A stretch of 64,000 nucleotides of DNA from Chionoecetes opilio (GCA_016584305.1 JACEEZ010021775.1:226001-290000); one strand, 5' to 3'. Shown: positions 49,501 through 61,744, counted from the first letter of the stretch. The notes: generated from the letters alone by a model not told the origin. Translations and numbers: made by a program.

Positions 49501-51115
49501 GCTGTTGGACAAAAATATTTGCCTCTCCCAAACCTCTCTCAGTCCACCAAGACGCAACCATAAGTAAAGGTCTATGATAGAATTAATTTCCATGTTTCCG
49601 TTGATGTTTTGCGTAGTCTGCCCTTTGCAGGTCGCTTTCATTATTTGCGCGAGTATTCCTATCTCAAGTTCTCAAATGTGTTATTATATGACGGGCGTGT
49701 TGCATCAAGTGTCTCAAGGGGCGAGCCTGCCTTGTCAACTGTAAATGTTGTGCCATTTAGATCATGATCATCCTTCCCATTCTTAGCAACAGAAGAGCTA
49801 AAAGAATAAGTGTAAATATTAGAAACAAAACAGGAATAAATGGATGATTAGTCCTCCAATAATGCAATGAAAAGGATAAACAAAGTTGTGTAATTCACAT
49901 CACAAACTAAATGACACATTCCATTGTGTGAAATAGCTCATGGAAAGAAGCCACCAGGAAACAACAACTCGACATGCCACCCATTGCTCATGCCACTGTC
50001 CATGAATTAAGCAAACAAGCTATGGCACAGACATGGACAGCAGGCAGAGGCAATGTGCATTCAAATACAGACGTGACACATGGTTGGTGGTCTGACTTGC
50101 TCAGTTCTTGCCCATAACTTGGAAGTGCATTACTATATAACTTCTATATTTACCTTTACGTATTGTAAATAGGTCCAAGGGCTCAGTGATTAACACAGAT
50201 TTGTTACAAAAATTACCCCCGGGGTCTCTTGTCATACAACCTGTTGGGCAGAGTTATCATCCACTGTGTGGCATGTTCTAAACTCACTCTGATTGCAATG
50301 AATGTTGAGTAACATGAGCATTATTAAGTGTATATGAGGTTTAAGTTTTTCAGCATGTGAAAAACACACATACTCTTTCCACAAGAAGACCGCATTTCCA
50401 ATTCAAGAAATATACGCCTGATATTCAGACCCTTGAGGATCTTCATCTCAGATCTTGGTCGGGTAACTTGCATCGTCACTTACCCAAAGTACATTGTCAG
50501 CAAGACAGCTCATGTCTCTGTCATTTTGTCAACTGTAATTGTCATTAATCATCTGTCTCTACTGCACAAATAACCTTCAGGTCAACTAGAAAACAGCTTG
50601 AATAGGGAAGTGGTGGCTGAAACTTGCAACCTCTTCATGCCTCTTTGGCTGCAACCTGTGTATGCACTCATCAAAAGTGATCTGCACTTCACACTAAAAT
50701 CAACAAAACTATATTCTCTGTAAAGTGTGTGGACCAAAATTAAAATAGTTCACCTTCAAACACGTAAGCTGTGCGCTGCATTATTGGAGGAGTGATGTGT
50801 GTGTTACTGTTCAAATCATTGTTCCTTGAATATGTAATCATTATGTTGACAATGACTAATCGTGCATATATTCAATTTCTAAAGTTCTAGGTAAGATAAA
50901 TAAATATTTTGCATTCAACAAATAAAACTATAAAAATCCTGATTGTTGAGAAAAGCTTGGCAATGCTAATGAGGCACCGAGCCTTGCCTTGACCCCCACA
51001 TGCTGTGTACTGTACTTCACCAAATGAGACTGAAACGCTTCTTCTTGGGAATGTTGTTAACACTAATTTTTTTCATGGGTCCTGTGTGGTTTTTGCGTGG
51101 CTTGAAGAGGTTTAC

Positions 51116-51226
51116 CTGGAGTCCCACTTTGATCTTCTTGGTGAGCGCGCCCTGAGGGAACACTGCCTGCACCTGCGGCACCACCGTCGACGACACCATC
51201 CCTCCCTCGGGACCAATGGCGTGAAC
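51116..51226 (-). CDS. Ank2: Ankyrin exon e11 (ZU5, second subdomain)
   Basis: Encodes [20 protein letters not shown] followed by [17 protein letters not shown]. The IGPEGG and FPxGALTK motifs are hallmarks of the second ZU5 subdomain. VHAIGPEGG is close to insect Ank2 wording. It is 37 codons long, phase 0 at both ends. The acceptor is TGTGTGCAG and the donor CAG|GTAAAC. The next intron is about 11.5 kb. Confidence 0.97.
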
Positions 51227-51553
51227 CTGCACACACAAACATAGTACGTAATGCACAAAAACTCAATACTTTTGTAACTTCTTTTTTCCTTTTCTTTGAC
51301 TTTAATATTATGTACATATACTTAATGGCATGAACCTGCACACACAAACATAGTGATGCACAAACATTGTATACCTTTGGTACTTCTTTTGGTACAGGAG
51401 AATTCCTGTACTTTGACTTTAACATTATATATACTGTACATGACATTACTTTGGATTGCTAGTAATTTACAAAACAGGGCGAAAAAACTAACTTCTTGTC
51501 TGACATTAATTTGGATTGCTAGTAATTTACGAAAGAGGGAGAAAAAAACTCAC

Positions 51554-51654
51554 CTCTTGTCTGATGCGCGTCACGATGGCAAAGTACTGCGGGAAGTCGG
51601 TGGTCAGGATGCGAGTGATGCGATTGGTGTTCAGATCTTCCAGTTGCTTCAATT
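51554..51654 (-). CDS. Ank2: Ankyrin exon e10 (ZU5)
   Basis: Encodes [19 protein letters not shown] and then RIRQE, the end of the first ZU5 subdomain. The DFPQYFA motif is typical. The acceptor is TTTTGCAG|AATT and the donor GAG|GTGAGT. It closes in phase 0. Confidence 0.97.
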
Positions 51655-52590
51655 CTGCAAAACAGACATAAAAAGCTTAACCCATGAAGAATACTGCCGT
51701 GAAGACACTATTACTCGCCACAACATTATAACAATAGTCTCTACAAATTAACCCCTTGAGGCCCAGAACGTAATTTCCATTGTAATTTGGGCACCATTAG
51801 ACGTTTTTTAGTGACTATAAGCAATATTTTATAGCTATGACCTGTTTAGTATCATTGCCCACTAACTAATTTGGTATATTAAGTTACTTTTTGTTATTTT
51901 ATGGCTCAAAAACATACAATTTTTATATAGCAAAGGAAAGATCTGGGTGTGAAGGGGTTAATCGCTCGCAATCAGTTCTTTAAGGATATTTTCACTGTAG
52001 ATGTCTTGTTTGCCTGTTGTTATTCCCTGTTTTATGTTCAAGTGTATTAGTAGCTTGCTTTTTAAAGTGATGTTTTCTGCTGTAGCTAAGAATCTTTATG
52101 TTCAACCTTTTTTCTACTAGCATACGCATTTCAATAAACATTAAACACTTACATACACTAAAGACATTTCCCTGAATATTCCCTCCTGAAATGGGAGTGC
52201 TTTTGATAATGCCCATGTGTCTTATAGGCCATCCAACACACTACATGTTTTCTCCCTAATACACCAGTGATGGGAGAGCAAGGTCACTACTCATTCTCAT
52301 CCCTATTCTGTCCATCTTCCTAATGCAAGAGTTAATCAGTATCTTTACTCTTTCATCCCTTTTACTGGTAAACTCTAGAACTCTCTTCCTGTTTCTATTT
52401 TTCCACCTTCCTACGCCTTAAATCTTTTCAAGAGAGGAGTGGCAAGACACCTCCCCAAGTAAATTGCCCCCCCCCCATTTCTTCATTCTCTTACTGTCTT
52501 CTTTATAGGGACTGGCAACTAAGCGGGCTTTGTGTTACCTCTTTTTGTTGTGCCCTTGGCCAGTCCTTTGTGATAATAATAATAACTCAC
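51655..52590 (-). other. Ank2: Intron e9-e10
   Basis: Holds one full TTAA MITE (51748-51961). A C homopolymer lies at 52468-52477. Near 52510-52565 a stretch (ACTGGC...AAGCGGGCTTTGTG...CTTGGCCAGTCC) resembles, in the other orientation, sequence at 40225-40300, marking a shared dispersed repeat. Confidence 0.7.
51748..51961 (+). mobile_element. TTAA-flanked MITE, copy 7
   Basis: TTAA at both ends. Lies in intron e9-e10, about 95 bp from the e10 acceptor. Confidence 0.85.
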
Positions 52591-52751
52591 CCTCCCCGTC
52601 GAAGCTCTCGTTAAGGACCTCCTGCACAGCCTCCTCGGTGGCCTCCAGCGTGTGTTCGCGCCACGTCTCTCCGTTGTCAGAGCGAAGGATCACAATCTCA
52701 CGTTCTTTTCCCCGCAGAGAAGCAAAGTGAGGCACCTCGATGATCACGGGG
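52591..52751 (-). CDS. Ank2: Ankyrin exon e9 (ZU5)
   Basis: Continues ZU5 with [19 protein letters not shown] and [14 protein letters not shown], matching the conserved ankyrin ZU5 strands. It ends in an acidic loop (NESFDGE). The acceptor is GTCTCAG|CCCC and the donor GAGG|GTGAGT. It enters needing one base and leaves one base for e10. Confidence 0.97.
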
Positions 52752-52959
52752 CTGAGACAGAGCAACACAAACACATTCAATGACTGACCACCTACCTATC
52801 TTGCACTAAAGCATTAATTTGAATAGTAATTTTTTACAAAGTTCAGCTCTGAGATCCTAAGCACTCAAATGACTAGGAAGAAAGAACACTAAAAGATAAG
52901 GAGGATATACAAAGGCTTGGTAAACGTTGTAGATTTACAGGATCTCATGTAAATGTTGT

Positions 52960-53005
52960 AGACCCCTCGAGGCCCAGAACGTAATTTCCATTGTAATTTA
53001 GGGAT
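52960..53005 (+). mobile_element. TTAA MITE fragment
   Basis: Only the first 40 bp or so of the family (CCCTCGAGGCCCAGAACG and on) before the match is lost. Truncated remnant in the intron between e8 and e9. Confidence 0.7.
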
Positions 53006-53154
53006 CAAGAACCCATTGGCTGTCCTGATTAATAGACCAAACTTTAAGTAAATGACAGCTTTTGAAAGGCATCTATGCATCCATGGCATTGAAATCATCT
53101 ATTATATTTGCATCTATGGTATCAAAACCTCATCAAACAGCATAGTGGACTCAC

Positions 53155-53379
53155 CCTAAGAACTTGGCGCCCGCGGGACCCATCTCCAGGATGCGGGACC
53201 CCAGTGCCTCTCCCTCCATGAGCGGCGGGGCGTGAACCAGCTTGTCTTTCTTCAGGTAGCGGCATGTCACCCTCATGGGCATGGCAGCCTTGCGCGGCGG
53301 GATGATGACGCGCACGCCGGAGTGGCGACACCCGCGCATGGCACCGCCGCGCGCGTCCACCATGAAGCTCACCAAGAAC
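53155..53379 (-). CDS. Ank2: Ankyrin exon e8 (start of ZU5)
   Basis: This is the opening of the ZU5 domain, which binds spectrin. The translation contains [58 protein letters not shown] and AGAKFLG. These are ankyrin-specific and almost invariant. The acceptor is CTGCGACAG|GTTC and the donor TTAGG|GTGAGT. The intron just upstream of the exon contains a TTAA-flanked MITE 66 nt away. Confidence 0.98.
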
Positions 53380-53445
53380 CTGTCGCAGGGCCACCATGAC
53401 AACATTATCCAGGCAAGGGTGGCGCAATGGGGTGATGCAACCTTA

Positions 53446-53657
53446 TTAACCCCTTGAGACCCAGAACGTAATTTCCATTGTAATTTGGTTACCATTAGAT
53501 GATTTTTTGTGACTGTAAGCAATATTTTATAGACATGACCAGTTTAGTATCCTTGTCCACTAACTAATTTTGTATAATAACTAACTTTTCTTAATTTCAT
53601 GGCTGACAACAGACAATTTATTATAGCAAAGGAAAGATCTGGGCGTGAAGGGGTTAA
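53446..53657 (+). mobile_element. TTAA-flanked MITE, copy 8
   Basis: TTAA at both ends, 66 bp upstream (transcript sense) of the ZU5-opening exon e8. Confidence 0.85.
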
Positions 53658-54170
53658 TGTGATGCTGCGTATTCATACAAGTGTGGCTTAAATGTAATGA
53701 TCATTTAAAGAAAAGATATTTGATTATACACTACAACATATATTGCCAAGGAAACTCATTTAATATTGATCACAATAGTACTTGAACAACTTGTTACAAT
53801 TAAACTTGAATAATGTATGTTTATAATATGATACTGAACTTAATATACTGTTTAAGGTGGCCTACACTACAATCAAAACATAACAATAAAAGAAAAAATC
53901 AAATGATGATCACTACAATAAAAGAGCATGGACCAAATCAGCTGTTAAAAGGTTACTGGAAAATCCAAAGCCATTAAAATGCCTCGTCACAAGGCAATCA
54001 TTCTCTTACATCAGCTTTGAGAGAGCTGAAAAAATGCAGTAAAAGTCCAATACAACTACAAGACATCAACCCACGGCTATAATACAGGGAGATTAGAAGT
54101 ATACAGAGATCCACCTTCAAGTAGCACATGGTTATTTATCTACTAGGAAGCCAGGACACTAGATACTCAC

Positions 54171-54188
54171 GTTCTCCACGACAGTTTG
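54171..54188 (-). CDS. Ank2: Ankyrin microexon e7, 18 nt
   Basis: Eighteen nucleotides lie between a pyrimidine-rich acceptor ending CCTCACCTAACAG and a consensus GTGAGT donor. In the phase carried from e6 it reads SKLSWR and completes T with the first base of e8. Because it is 18 nt and phase-2 symmetric, it adds or removes six residues immediately before the ZU5 start. It is too short for ordinary gene finders. Confidence 0.7.
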
Positions 54189-55152
54189 CTGTTAGGTGAG
54201 GCATGCGAGAAAGGTTAGAAACGCACCATTAGTTATCAGCTCAACACAAGCTTCAGACAAACACTTCCAACAGGTCATGATTAGTAATTACAGCAGTGTT
54301 GCCAGAAAAACACATGAAACTGTACAGTGTATGCGTATGTGCGTGTGTGTGTGCGTGTGTGTGTGTGTGTGTGTACGGTGGTATGGGTGTGATTCAACAA
54401 ATAATTCAAATCATTACTCAAAGGTCAGCAACACATCAGACTAAACAACATACAATCAGGAGAACGAATTAGTTCTCACATCATGTTATCTCTACGCATT
54501 ACGCACACACGTCACACCAAACACCGAACTGAGTAACGGAAGTCCCGGCAGACACAACATTGCAATTCTTGGTTACTACGTTTCTTGCGTATATGATGAT
54601 CTAACACCACACCTACATGGACTATTTCGTAAATGTGTTCAAACAGAGACCCAGCTTAGAGTACGAAAAAAGGATTGAATATACGTATGCACATCTAAGA
54701 TTTGGTTTCCTGTTTTAGTCTTTAATGCATACAGCTTCCTGCAGTAAGTAGTGGGACACAGGCAGCCACACCAACCAAGGAGTGAAAAATTGACGATGAA
54801 ATAAAAATAGACTTAAATGGTTCAAATTGGAATATTCAAGCGAGATTTAACGTTCGCAGTATAACGGTGACCTACGGTTTTAACGGAAATTAACGGGAAA
54901 AAACGAAACTGAAAAGAAAACTAGCAAGACTGAACACTGCAACACACGCCACTGTAGCAATATGACACGATAGAAATACAGCTCTGGTCTAGAAAGGCAG
55001 ACATTTGGCCAATTGTGTCTTAATTGATCTTAATGAAATGATGTGTTAATGTGTATTATAAATGATGTCTTAATGTGTATGCGTATCTTAAGGTTTTCAT
55101 CGCTATAAAAATGTGCAATGCTTCATCAAAGTGTAACGATCAGCTATGAAAA

Positions 55153-55362
55153 TTAACCCCTTGAAGCCCAGAACGTAATTTCCATTCTAATTTTGGATAC
55201 CATTAGATGATTTTTAATTAATATAATCAATATTTTATAGATATGACCTGTTGAGTATCCTTGTCGACTAACAAATTTGGTTTATTCAGTTACTTTTCGT
55301 AATTTTATGTCTAACAGACAATTTTATATAGCCAAGGAAAGGTCTGGGCGTGAAGGGGTTAT
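55153..55362 (+). mobile_element. TTAA-flanked MITE, copy 9
   Basis: Left TTAA intact, right flank TTAT. Somewhat diverged (CCCCTTGAAGCCCAG). Confidence 0.8.
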
Positions 55363-55661
55363 GAAAAGAAGGAAAACCTCACCATAAAACCGAGAAAAAA
55401 AATAGTCCAGCTGTGAACGAACCTTCCATTTTGCTACGATAAGACGCGTTTGTTGCCGATAATAGCATGTATAAGTTGTGGCCATTATTTTTTCATAGCT
55501 CACTTTGTAACCATTTATGTATTAAGAAACTAACATGCATGCTAGGTATTATGCATGCAATAGTTAAATTTTTTGAGCGATGTTATGCATATTTCTCTTC
55601 AAACATTATAACTTGAGTTCAATGATGTATAAATCTGCCCATCAGACTAATGACCTGCGTC

Positions 55662-55875
55662 TCTAACCCCTTGAGGCCCACAACGTGATTTCCATTGTAA
55701 TTTGGGTGCCATTAGACTCTTTTCAGTGACTATAAGCAATATTTTATAGATATGACCTGTTTAGTATCCTTGTCCACTAACTAATTCGGTATATTCAGTT
55801 GCTTTTCATAATTTTATGGCTCGACAATATACAATTTTTTATAGCAAAAGAAAGATCTGGGTGTGAAGGGGTTAA
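55662..55875 (+). mobile_element. TTAA-flanked MITE, copy 10
   Basis: Right TTAA intact, left flank changed to CTAA. Lies 300 bp from copy 9 in the same orientation. Confidence 0.8.
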
Positions 55876-56247
55876 AATAACTAAAATCAAAGGACTTCCA
55901 GGCGAGGCAGAGCGATCTCCCTCACTACTCACGGAAGCATTGTGGGTATGAAGCAGAATAATACTTTTCTAGCAATAAAATAAAATAAATCTTCAGAAAA
56001 ATCTTCAGAAAAATAATGACGTCAAAGTGACATCAGTGCCTCGGCCAAGGACTGAAAATACATTCCTATGCAATTTGACGTCTCTGCGTTCAACGGGTTT
56101 GAAGGAAATGGTGAGTTCTGAGCTAACATAACAGACGCTTGACTCTTCTTGACTGTTGGGTCAATGCCAAGGTCTTGTCACGTGTATTATTGGCAGGCGC
56201 GGTAGATGCAGGTACAGACAGATAGATAGACAAGCCTCAAGGTCTCT

Positions 56248-56486
56248 ACCGTAGATAACACTATAGTCGCCACGGTGCACTAATGTCGCCAGGCACCTTA
56301 TATTACAAATTGTAGCATCACTACAGACTTGTATGTGTCCTTGAAGACAGGTACATAACATAAACTACTGTACATGCCTCTTCCGTGGTACATACAAGTC
56401 TGTAGTGATGCTTTAGTGGTGAAATGCGTAATATATGGCACCTGGCGACATTAGTGCACCGTGGCGACTATAGTGTTATCTACGGT
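56248..56486. mobile_element. Foldback element family B, copy 2
   Basis: ACCGTAGATAACACTATAG at the left and its reverse complement at the right. It is about 240 bp long with a small asymmetric centre. Same family as 21836-22079. Confidence 0.85.
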
Positions 56487-56691
56487 ACACATGTATATCA
56501 ACACCTGAGGAGATTCAGTTTGTCTATGTTTGAAGCAGATGATTAGATGATTAGTAGGCCATTACTGGATTCTCATAACTTTTACTTTCCTTCCCACAAG
56601 ACCAGACTAAGTGCAAGCAAAGAAAAGAATCGGATAGTTCAATATTTAATGTTTATGGTGATGGTGAGATGCGTGACGTGAGCGTGCCAAC

Positions 56692-56760
56692 CTGTCGCGC
56701 CACATGCCAGAGCAGTTGGTCCCGGATGACAGACAAGACGCCAGGCTGTTCAGGCTCACT
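56692..56760 (-). CDS. Ank2: Ankyrin exon e6 (linker, symmetric)
   Basis: Reads VSLNSLASCLSSGTNC followed by SGMWRDR. It has a TTGCAG acceptor and a GACAG|GTTGGC donor, a non-consensus +3 to +5. At 69 nt it is phase-2 symmetric. It can join directly to e8 (giving RDRFLVSF) or through microexon e7 (giving SWRTFLVSF); both keep the ZU5 frame. Membership rests on phase and position. Confidence 0.75.
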
Positions 56761-56783
56761 CTGCAACCCCCAAAGCCAGGACA

Positions 56784-56890
56784 AGTACCCTCACAGTTAA
56801 CACAGCAGTACCCTCACAGTTAACACAGCAGTACCCTTAACACAGCAGTACCCTCAGTTAACACAGCAGTACCCTCACAGTTAACACAGC
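56784..56890. repeat. 23-bp tandem repeat
   Basis: Five copies of AGTACCCTCACAGTTAACAC plus AGC, some shortened. It starts about 25 bp upstream of e6, close to its acceptor. Confidence 0.9.
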
Positions 56891-58121
56891 ACAAAGGCAA
56901 AGTAAACCACAGCACGCGGACTTAAAACAAAACCATAAAATACTACTAGTGCCAATATGCTTCTGCCACTCAACCCAACAGCCACCCACCACATTAAAAT
57001 TTTGTTCTTTAGTTGCAAACACACACACACACACACAACTCAAAGCTTCCCCACTATTGTCATCAAGCTGATCTATGAGTGGTAATTAAAGGATTATTAA
57101 ATAAAAATACTGAAATACTTTTTTTTAAATCCCAGTCAATGCAAAAATATTCTTAATAAGCAATACCTTACCAAAAAACCAAGAAAAATATGTCGTTTGG
57201 CATTAATAAAACATCTACACAATGTTATGGAGAGGAGAGGTATTATTGGCATTAGTATTAAATGAAAGCAATGAAATAAATCAATTAAGAAAAAATAGGT
57301 CCCAGAATATATATAAAAAAATAACTCAGATAAGCAAAATCTTGATAGAACCATAATAAATACACAACCTGGCATTAACAAACCACTCAAGAACATTATG
57401 GAGGGGAGGAAATGCAGGATTATGGTATGGAGAGTCATAAGTTATGAAGCCACACCTTAAAATGTCTTAATATAGAAGGCACAGCAAGTTTACAGACAAC
57501 CGATGCTCTACGGATAAATGCTCTTAATCAAGGCCACTCTAGCCTGGCATAGCTACCGATGCTTGACTGCCATTTTGCTGGAGAGGGAGAGGCAAGGGGG
57601 CGATAGAGTCCGTCACAGTACACAGCCAACACTGCACCGGCCGTCAGCTTGCCCAAGACTGTCCCCCTGACTCTATTTATAGCTCTTGGCAGGTGCCTTT
57701 CTCATAGGTGATCTCAGTGCCTGGGCTTGACTAGTGCCCATCTTTCCCCCTCACTAAAAGCACTATTTGTCGTGATATCTTATGGGAATTGTGGATGTTT
57801 TTTAAGCATGATGACTTACGATGGAGATAGCGTTTGGTGAATCGCGATAATTTAAAGAATCCATGGTAGAGAAATAATGCTGCATAGTTAAGCTTATGGC
57901 AATCCTGTGTTTTGTTTTTATAGAGAAGGTTTTTTTCCAACACGTGGGGTGGCCCTTCACGCAAAACACGTAAACATTGACACTACACGCGCAGTAATAA
58001 CAATGCTCGTAATAATATAATCATTACTATTACTAGCATTATTATAATTTTTATCACTATTATTATTATCATTATTATTATTATTATTACTAAAATGCGT
58101 AGAATAATAATATAAATAATG

Positions 58122-58125
58122 ATAG

Positions 58126-58169
<44 letters not shown>
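58122..58169. repeat. (AAT)n microsatellite
   Basis: About 15 trinucleotides. Confidence 0.97.
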
Positions 58170-58172
<3 letters not shown>

Positions 58173-58344
58173 GTAATAATAAAAATTAATGTTAGTTGGC
58201 CAATTATTCCTGGGGTAAGAAAATCATCCTTGTTTTTTCTTTACATTTCCCCGGCACCCTCAAGACATTGCCCACAGCAGAGACCACCCACACACGGAAG
58301 CAGCAGGACATTAGTTCACCGAGTCTCTCCAAGGCCTGTTTTAC

Positions 58345-58452
58345 CTTCTGAAAAATGGCCCACCGTTCTCTGTCGTTTCTGAGTCGCTGGTGAGAAATGA
58401 GTAACCGGAAGAGGACCGATTGCCACTGCCCAGGCTCTGAAAACTCTTGTAG
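58345..58452 (-). CDS. Ank2: Ankyrin exon e5 (Ser-rich linker, symmetric)
   Basis: Reads YKSFQSLGSGNRSSSGYSF and then LTSDSETTENGGPFFR. The Ser-rich stretch resembles the Ser/Arg/Tyr stretch upstream of ZU5 in vertebrate ankyrins. The frame was chosen by phase from e4: acceptor GTGCCCAG|CTACAAG, donor AGAAG|GTAAAA. The other open frame across this locus is a shadow. At 108 nt it is a phase-2 symmetric cassette. Confidence 0.75.
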
Positions 58453-59776
58453 CTGGGCACACCAACAGAGAATAATGCATGATTGGTGAAATGGCTATAA
58501 AAATAATTGTTTCATTCTGAAAATCGGAAATTAAAGACAATGAAGTTTAGGACCCGACACGTGCAGTCTGTGGTGTGATTTGAGTGTCAATATAAAACAG
58601 AACAGTCACTAAGGGACAGGTAACATTAAGAGGCACAACACACACACAACACAGGGTTAGTGCTACGTCAAGCAGTTTATAATTAGCGGCAGTGTTTGTG
58701 TTAGTGACCCAAACCTTCCATGAAAGCATTTTATAGGTGTTTGTGATATCTTGAATATTATGCATAATTTATGTATCGATTTAATATTATGTTTTGTACA
58801 TTAGCAATGAAGAAAAATGTTAGGTTTTATATAGAACATATTATAGTAGTATTTAGATTCTTTGAATTTAGATTAGAATTTATAATCTTATATAAATTTT
58901 GAGTTCCTGATGATTCTATCTATTCTTCAGATTCAAACAACAGTTTACGTAGAACTGTGTCTAAATCTTCATTTTTCTGACAATTTTTCAGCATTAAGCA
59001 AGACAGTGTAGCAACTGAGTCTTCAAGAAATTGATGCAACCATCTGCTGATATGTAGATGCTAAATGTATAATTGCAGATATCCCTTAAATGCAAGACAT
59101 CATGGCATGACACACCGCAAACCAAACCTGTCAGTATGAGGGAAGGAGTGAGAGAGGGAAGGGAGGAAGGGAGGGGCTCACACCACACGCCACGCCTCGG
59201 TGCGATGCCGCCAGGAAAAGCGGCTTTACGGTGGAAACACTTCTCAATGACCACCAGGAGATCTCAGATGGAAATTTTGCACCTGAACGTCCGAGAATTC
59301 TTAAATGAAATCTAACAGACATAAAAACTAAGTTCATAATGATTTCAGTTTGGGCACAAAAATTACAGCCCAACTCTCTCTTGGCAGACACAACATAAAC
59401 TTTGAAGAAAAAAAGTGACCAAAAATAAAGGTTTTGGCTGCCTGCACGGCGAGTATTAGTGATGCTTTATGAGTAGAATTTTAAGACTTTGCGCAAATAA
59501 CATTGGCAATATTACAATACAGCAGCAATGAATGCACATGCACATGACACATGACAGTCATTACATAAAGTTTTAAAGTTTTATTTGTAATCAATAATCC
59601 TGTGTCAGGTAAATATGTTATTTGTATTCTAACCGCTTGTTCCCATCACTGTGTGTTTCAAATCTTAGCAAAACTTTCAGCGCTGTGTTAAGTATGTATG
59701 ACTGATACTTTATGAAATAGAATCATAATAATGATGCTTTTCCTGGCGACACCCACACACCATTACTGCCACATAC
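58453..59776 (-). other. Ank2: Intron e4-e5
   Basis: AT-rich, with a GA-rich patch at 59138-59175. I see no transposon, RNA gene or exon. Confidence 0.75.
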
Positions 59777-59998
59777 CCTTCCCACCCATTGACAATGATC
59801 TCTGTGGCCTTCTCGCACACAGAATCACTGATGGTCAAGTCTATGCTGTTCTCAGGCAGCAATTGCTGCTCTGAGATAAGCTGAGTCTGGGCTGACAGCT
59901 GAGACGCCAGCTTGGTGTGGATGACGTGGGGCTCAAGCTGAGCCTCAAGCATGGCAGAGTCTATGGTGGTGTTGAGAGTGGTGTTGAGGGACTCGGGC
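59777..59998 (-). CDS. Ank2: Ankyrin exon e4 (linker, phase-2 symmetric)
   Basis: Encodes 74 residues, beginning GPESLNTTLNTTIDSAMLEA and ending with EKATEIIVNGWEG. The sequence is rich in Gln, Ser and Leu, with no recognised domain. The acceptor is CCCTGTCAG and the donor GG|GTATGT. At 222 nt it has the same phase at both ends, so it can be skipped without changing the frame. It is in the right order and frame for the variable spectrin-binding linker, but I do not recognise it by homology. Confidence 0.82.
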
Positions 59999-61267
59999 CT
60001 GACAGGGCAAGGGGTGTCAGTACACTGTCCCTCACCACATGAAGGGAAACAATACTGATTGCCTCAAATCATAGCAAATATACATAGGACTATACATACT
60101 GTAAACAAAACCTGGAAAGTGACAAGAAGAATTCACCGCATGCATAAGCCATGAAGAGAAGTGACTCAAGAATGGGGTGAGGCAAGGCTCCATGATGGCA
60201 TGGGCAACAGACTCAGCTGTCACCTGTACAGCCAGGACACAAACTTGACTACTAATTGGTCAAAAACTAATAGACGTATAGATATTAAATAAAATAAGTT
60301 TTCAAAGAAAAAGCAACTCATATATACTAGAATAAAGATCAGAAGAATTAAATATTTAGCTTCAGTTGCAGACTAAATCCCCATACAAAGCCATAACATT
60401 CAGACAACTGTTCACAGCTGCAAACTAAGAAATTAAAAGATTTTTGCACAAACAAAACAAATCTTAAAAAATTGCAAAGCTCATGATTCTCACAGCAATG
60501 AGACGCCAAGAGAAACTAGTCCTTGAAGAAAAGTTCCGCACCAATACCATAAAAAACTCATGGCACCTATTGGCCTATCGCTGGAAGAAAATTTCTTTCC
60601 AGTTACTAATAACTCAATAATTCATGAAAAATATTGCACTGTGCCAACAGAACCACCGCACAACCAAAAGATGAACCTGTGACTAACGTCTCCGCTACTC
60701 ACAAGCACTCACTGAGAACACAGCACTTCCTATACTGTGCTGAGGAACACTTATGACAGGGGCAATTTAACATGATGCCTTTATGAGAGAACAAAATGTT
60801 TGTGCCTTTGCTTCCCACACCCTCCATGCTAATGTCCTGGCATGCTGCTGCTCTGTTCTTCAAATACTTAGAGTAAATTATCTTTATCAAAGTACTTTAC
60901 CGAGCAATCAACGTTGATCATTAGTTTATGTAAAAGTTTACGTTGAAAAACATCAACAGATCTAACATTTAACAGTATTTACTTCCTTGTGCATTGCTTT
61001 TTAATATACCATTCCATTGTATGCAAGTCTGCACTGCCCGGCCAAGCAGAGACAACATAGGCAGTGTCTTCCTTCATGCAGTAACCCTGGGTCCCCGACA
61101 CACCAACACTAGGCACACAGTGTTAGCCAAGACCAAGGTCAGGAAGTGTGACCTCTGAATAACAACGGCAACACACGGCTGTTCCCTCCCGCCTGCCTGT
61201 GTGTTTTCACCTTGGCTACTAAACACTAGAAATGGCCTACCCTAGGCTGAGAACGGTGGAACACAGG

Positions 61268-61308
<41 letters not shown>

Positions 61309-61371
61309 AGTACTGTATATAATGTATATTAGATTAATATGTCTATACAAACAATAACTTGGTCAACTTAC
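59999..61371 (-). other. Ank2: Intron e3-e4
   Basis: Anonymous apart from a TA/CA microsatellite (61271-61310). A short open block at 60120-60223 has an AG border but enters with an immediate stop in the required phase. Confidence 0.75.
61271..61310. repeat. (TA)n(CA)n microsatellite
   Basis: Short compound tract. Confidence 0.95.
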
Positions 61372-61489
61372 CCGGCAAGAATTGGAGCTTTGCCGACGTC
61401 CACGTTGTCTGACGGGTAGTTGGCGATCATGGCGTAGGCGTCCTTGTGGTGCTGGGGACTCAGGTGGTCCACCGGGGCCACGGGCGGGG
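61372..61489 (-). CDS. Ank2: Ankyrin exon e3 (pre-ZU5 linker)
   Basis: Continues the linker with residues reading HLSPQHHKDAYAMIANYP and then DNVDVGKAPIL. The acceptor is CCCGGCAG and the donor GG|GTAAGT. It starts by completing the codon begun in e2 and ends with two bases. No named domain is visible. Membership rests on phase continuity, good splice sites and its position 255 nt after e2. Confidence 0.88.
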
Positions 61490-61744
61490 CTGCCGGGACA
61501 CAGGGAAGGGATACACTGCACAGCTTTCTCAAAGGTAAAAATTTCCAGCTTGCATTCAGTATAATCATCTGACTGTCTAGGAGTGCATAACTTATACACA
61601 ACAATCCTTGAGTATCTTATGTTTTCCTCCAGTTCCTTGCATGTCCTCTCAGCAGTTCAGCTCAGTCATCTAAATTGTGGACTAACTCTTACTAAATAAA
61701 GTCAATCAATCACTCCATCAAATCGCACATGTATTCCTGCTTAC

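Larger units (their letters stand above)
39640..51115 (-). other. Ank2: Intron e11-e12 (about 11.5 kb)
   Basis: Contains a reverse transcriptase relic with a nested foldback (40495-42110), a mariner-type relic (43980-44600), a 26-bp minisatellite (44830-45646), a GT microsatellite, and a TTAA MITE (46307-46518). 46520-51115 is anonymous apart from a poly-A run at 49140-49166 and a GC-rich island at 49295-49375. Confidence 0.8.
54189..56691 (-). other. Ank2: Intron e6-e7
   Basis: Holds two TTAA MITEs (55153-55362 and 55662-55875, only 300 bp apart), a foldback element (56248-56486) and a GT repeat at 54338-54373. The rest is anonymous. Confidence 0.8.
56761..58344 (-). other. Ank2: Intron e5-e6
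   Basis: Contains a 23-bp repeat (56784-56890), a short CA tract and an AAT microsatellite (58122-58169). An approximate duplication of about 110 bp occurs at 57160-57260 versus 57330-57430 (shared ACCATAATAAA/CATTAACAAA and TATGGAGAGGAG strings). No exon evidence. Confidence 0.7.

Noticed and set aside
60120..60223. Open block AESVAHAIMEPCLTPFLSHF with an AG border
   Set aside because: In the phase required between e3 and e4 it meets a stop at once.
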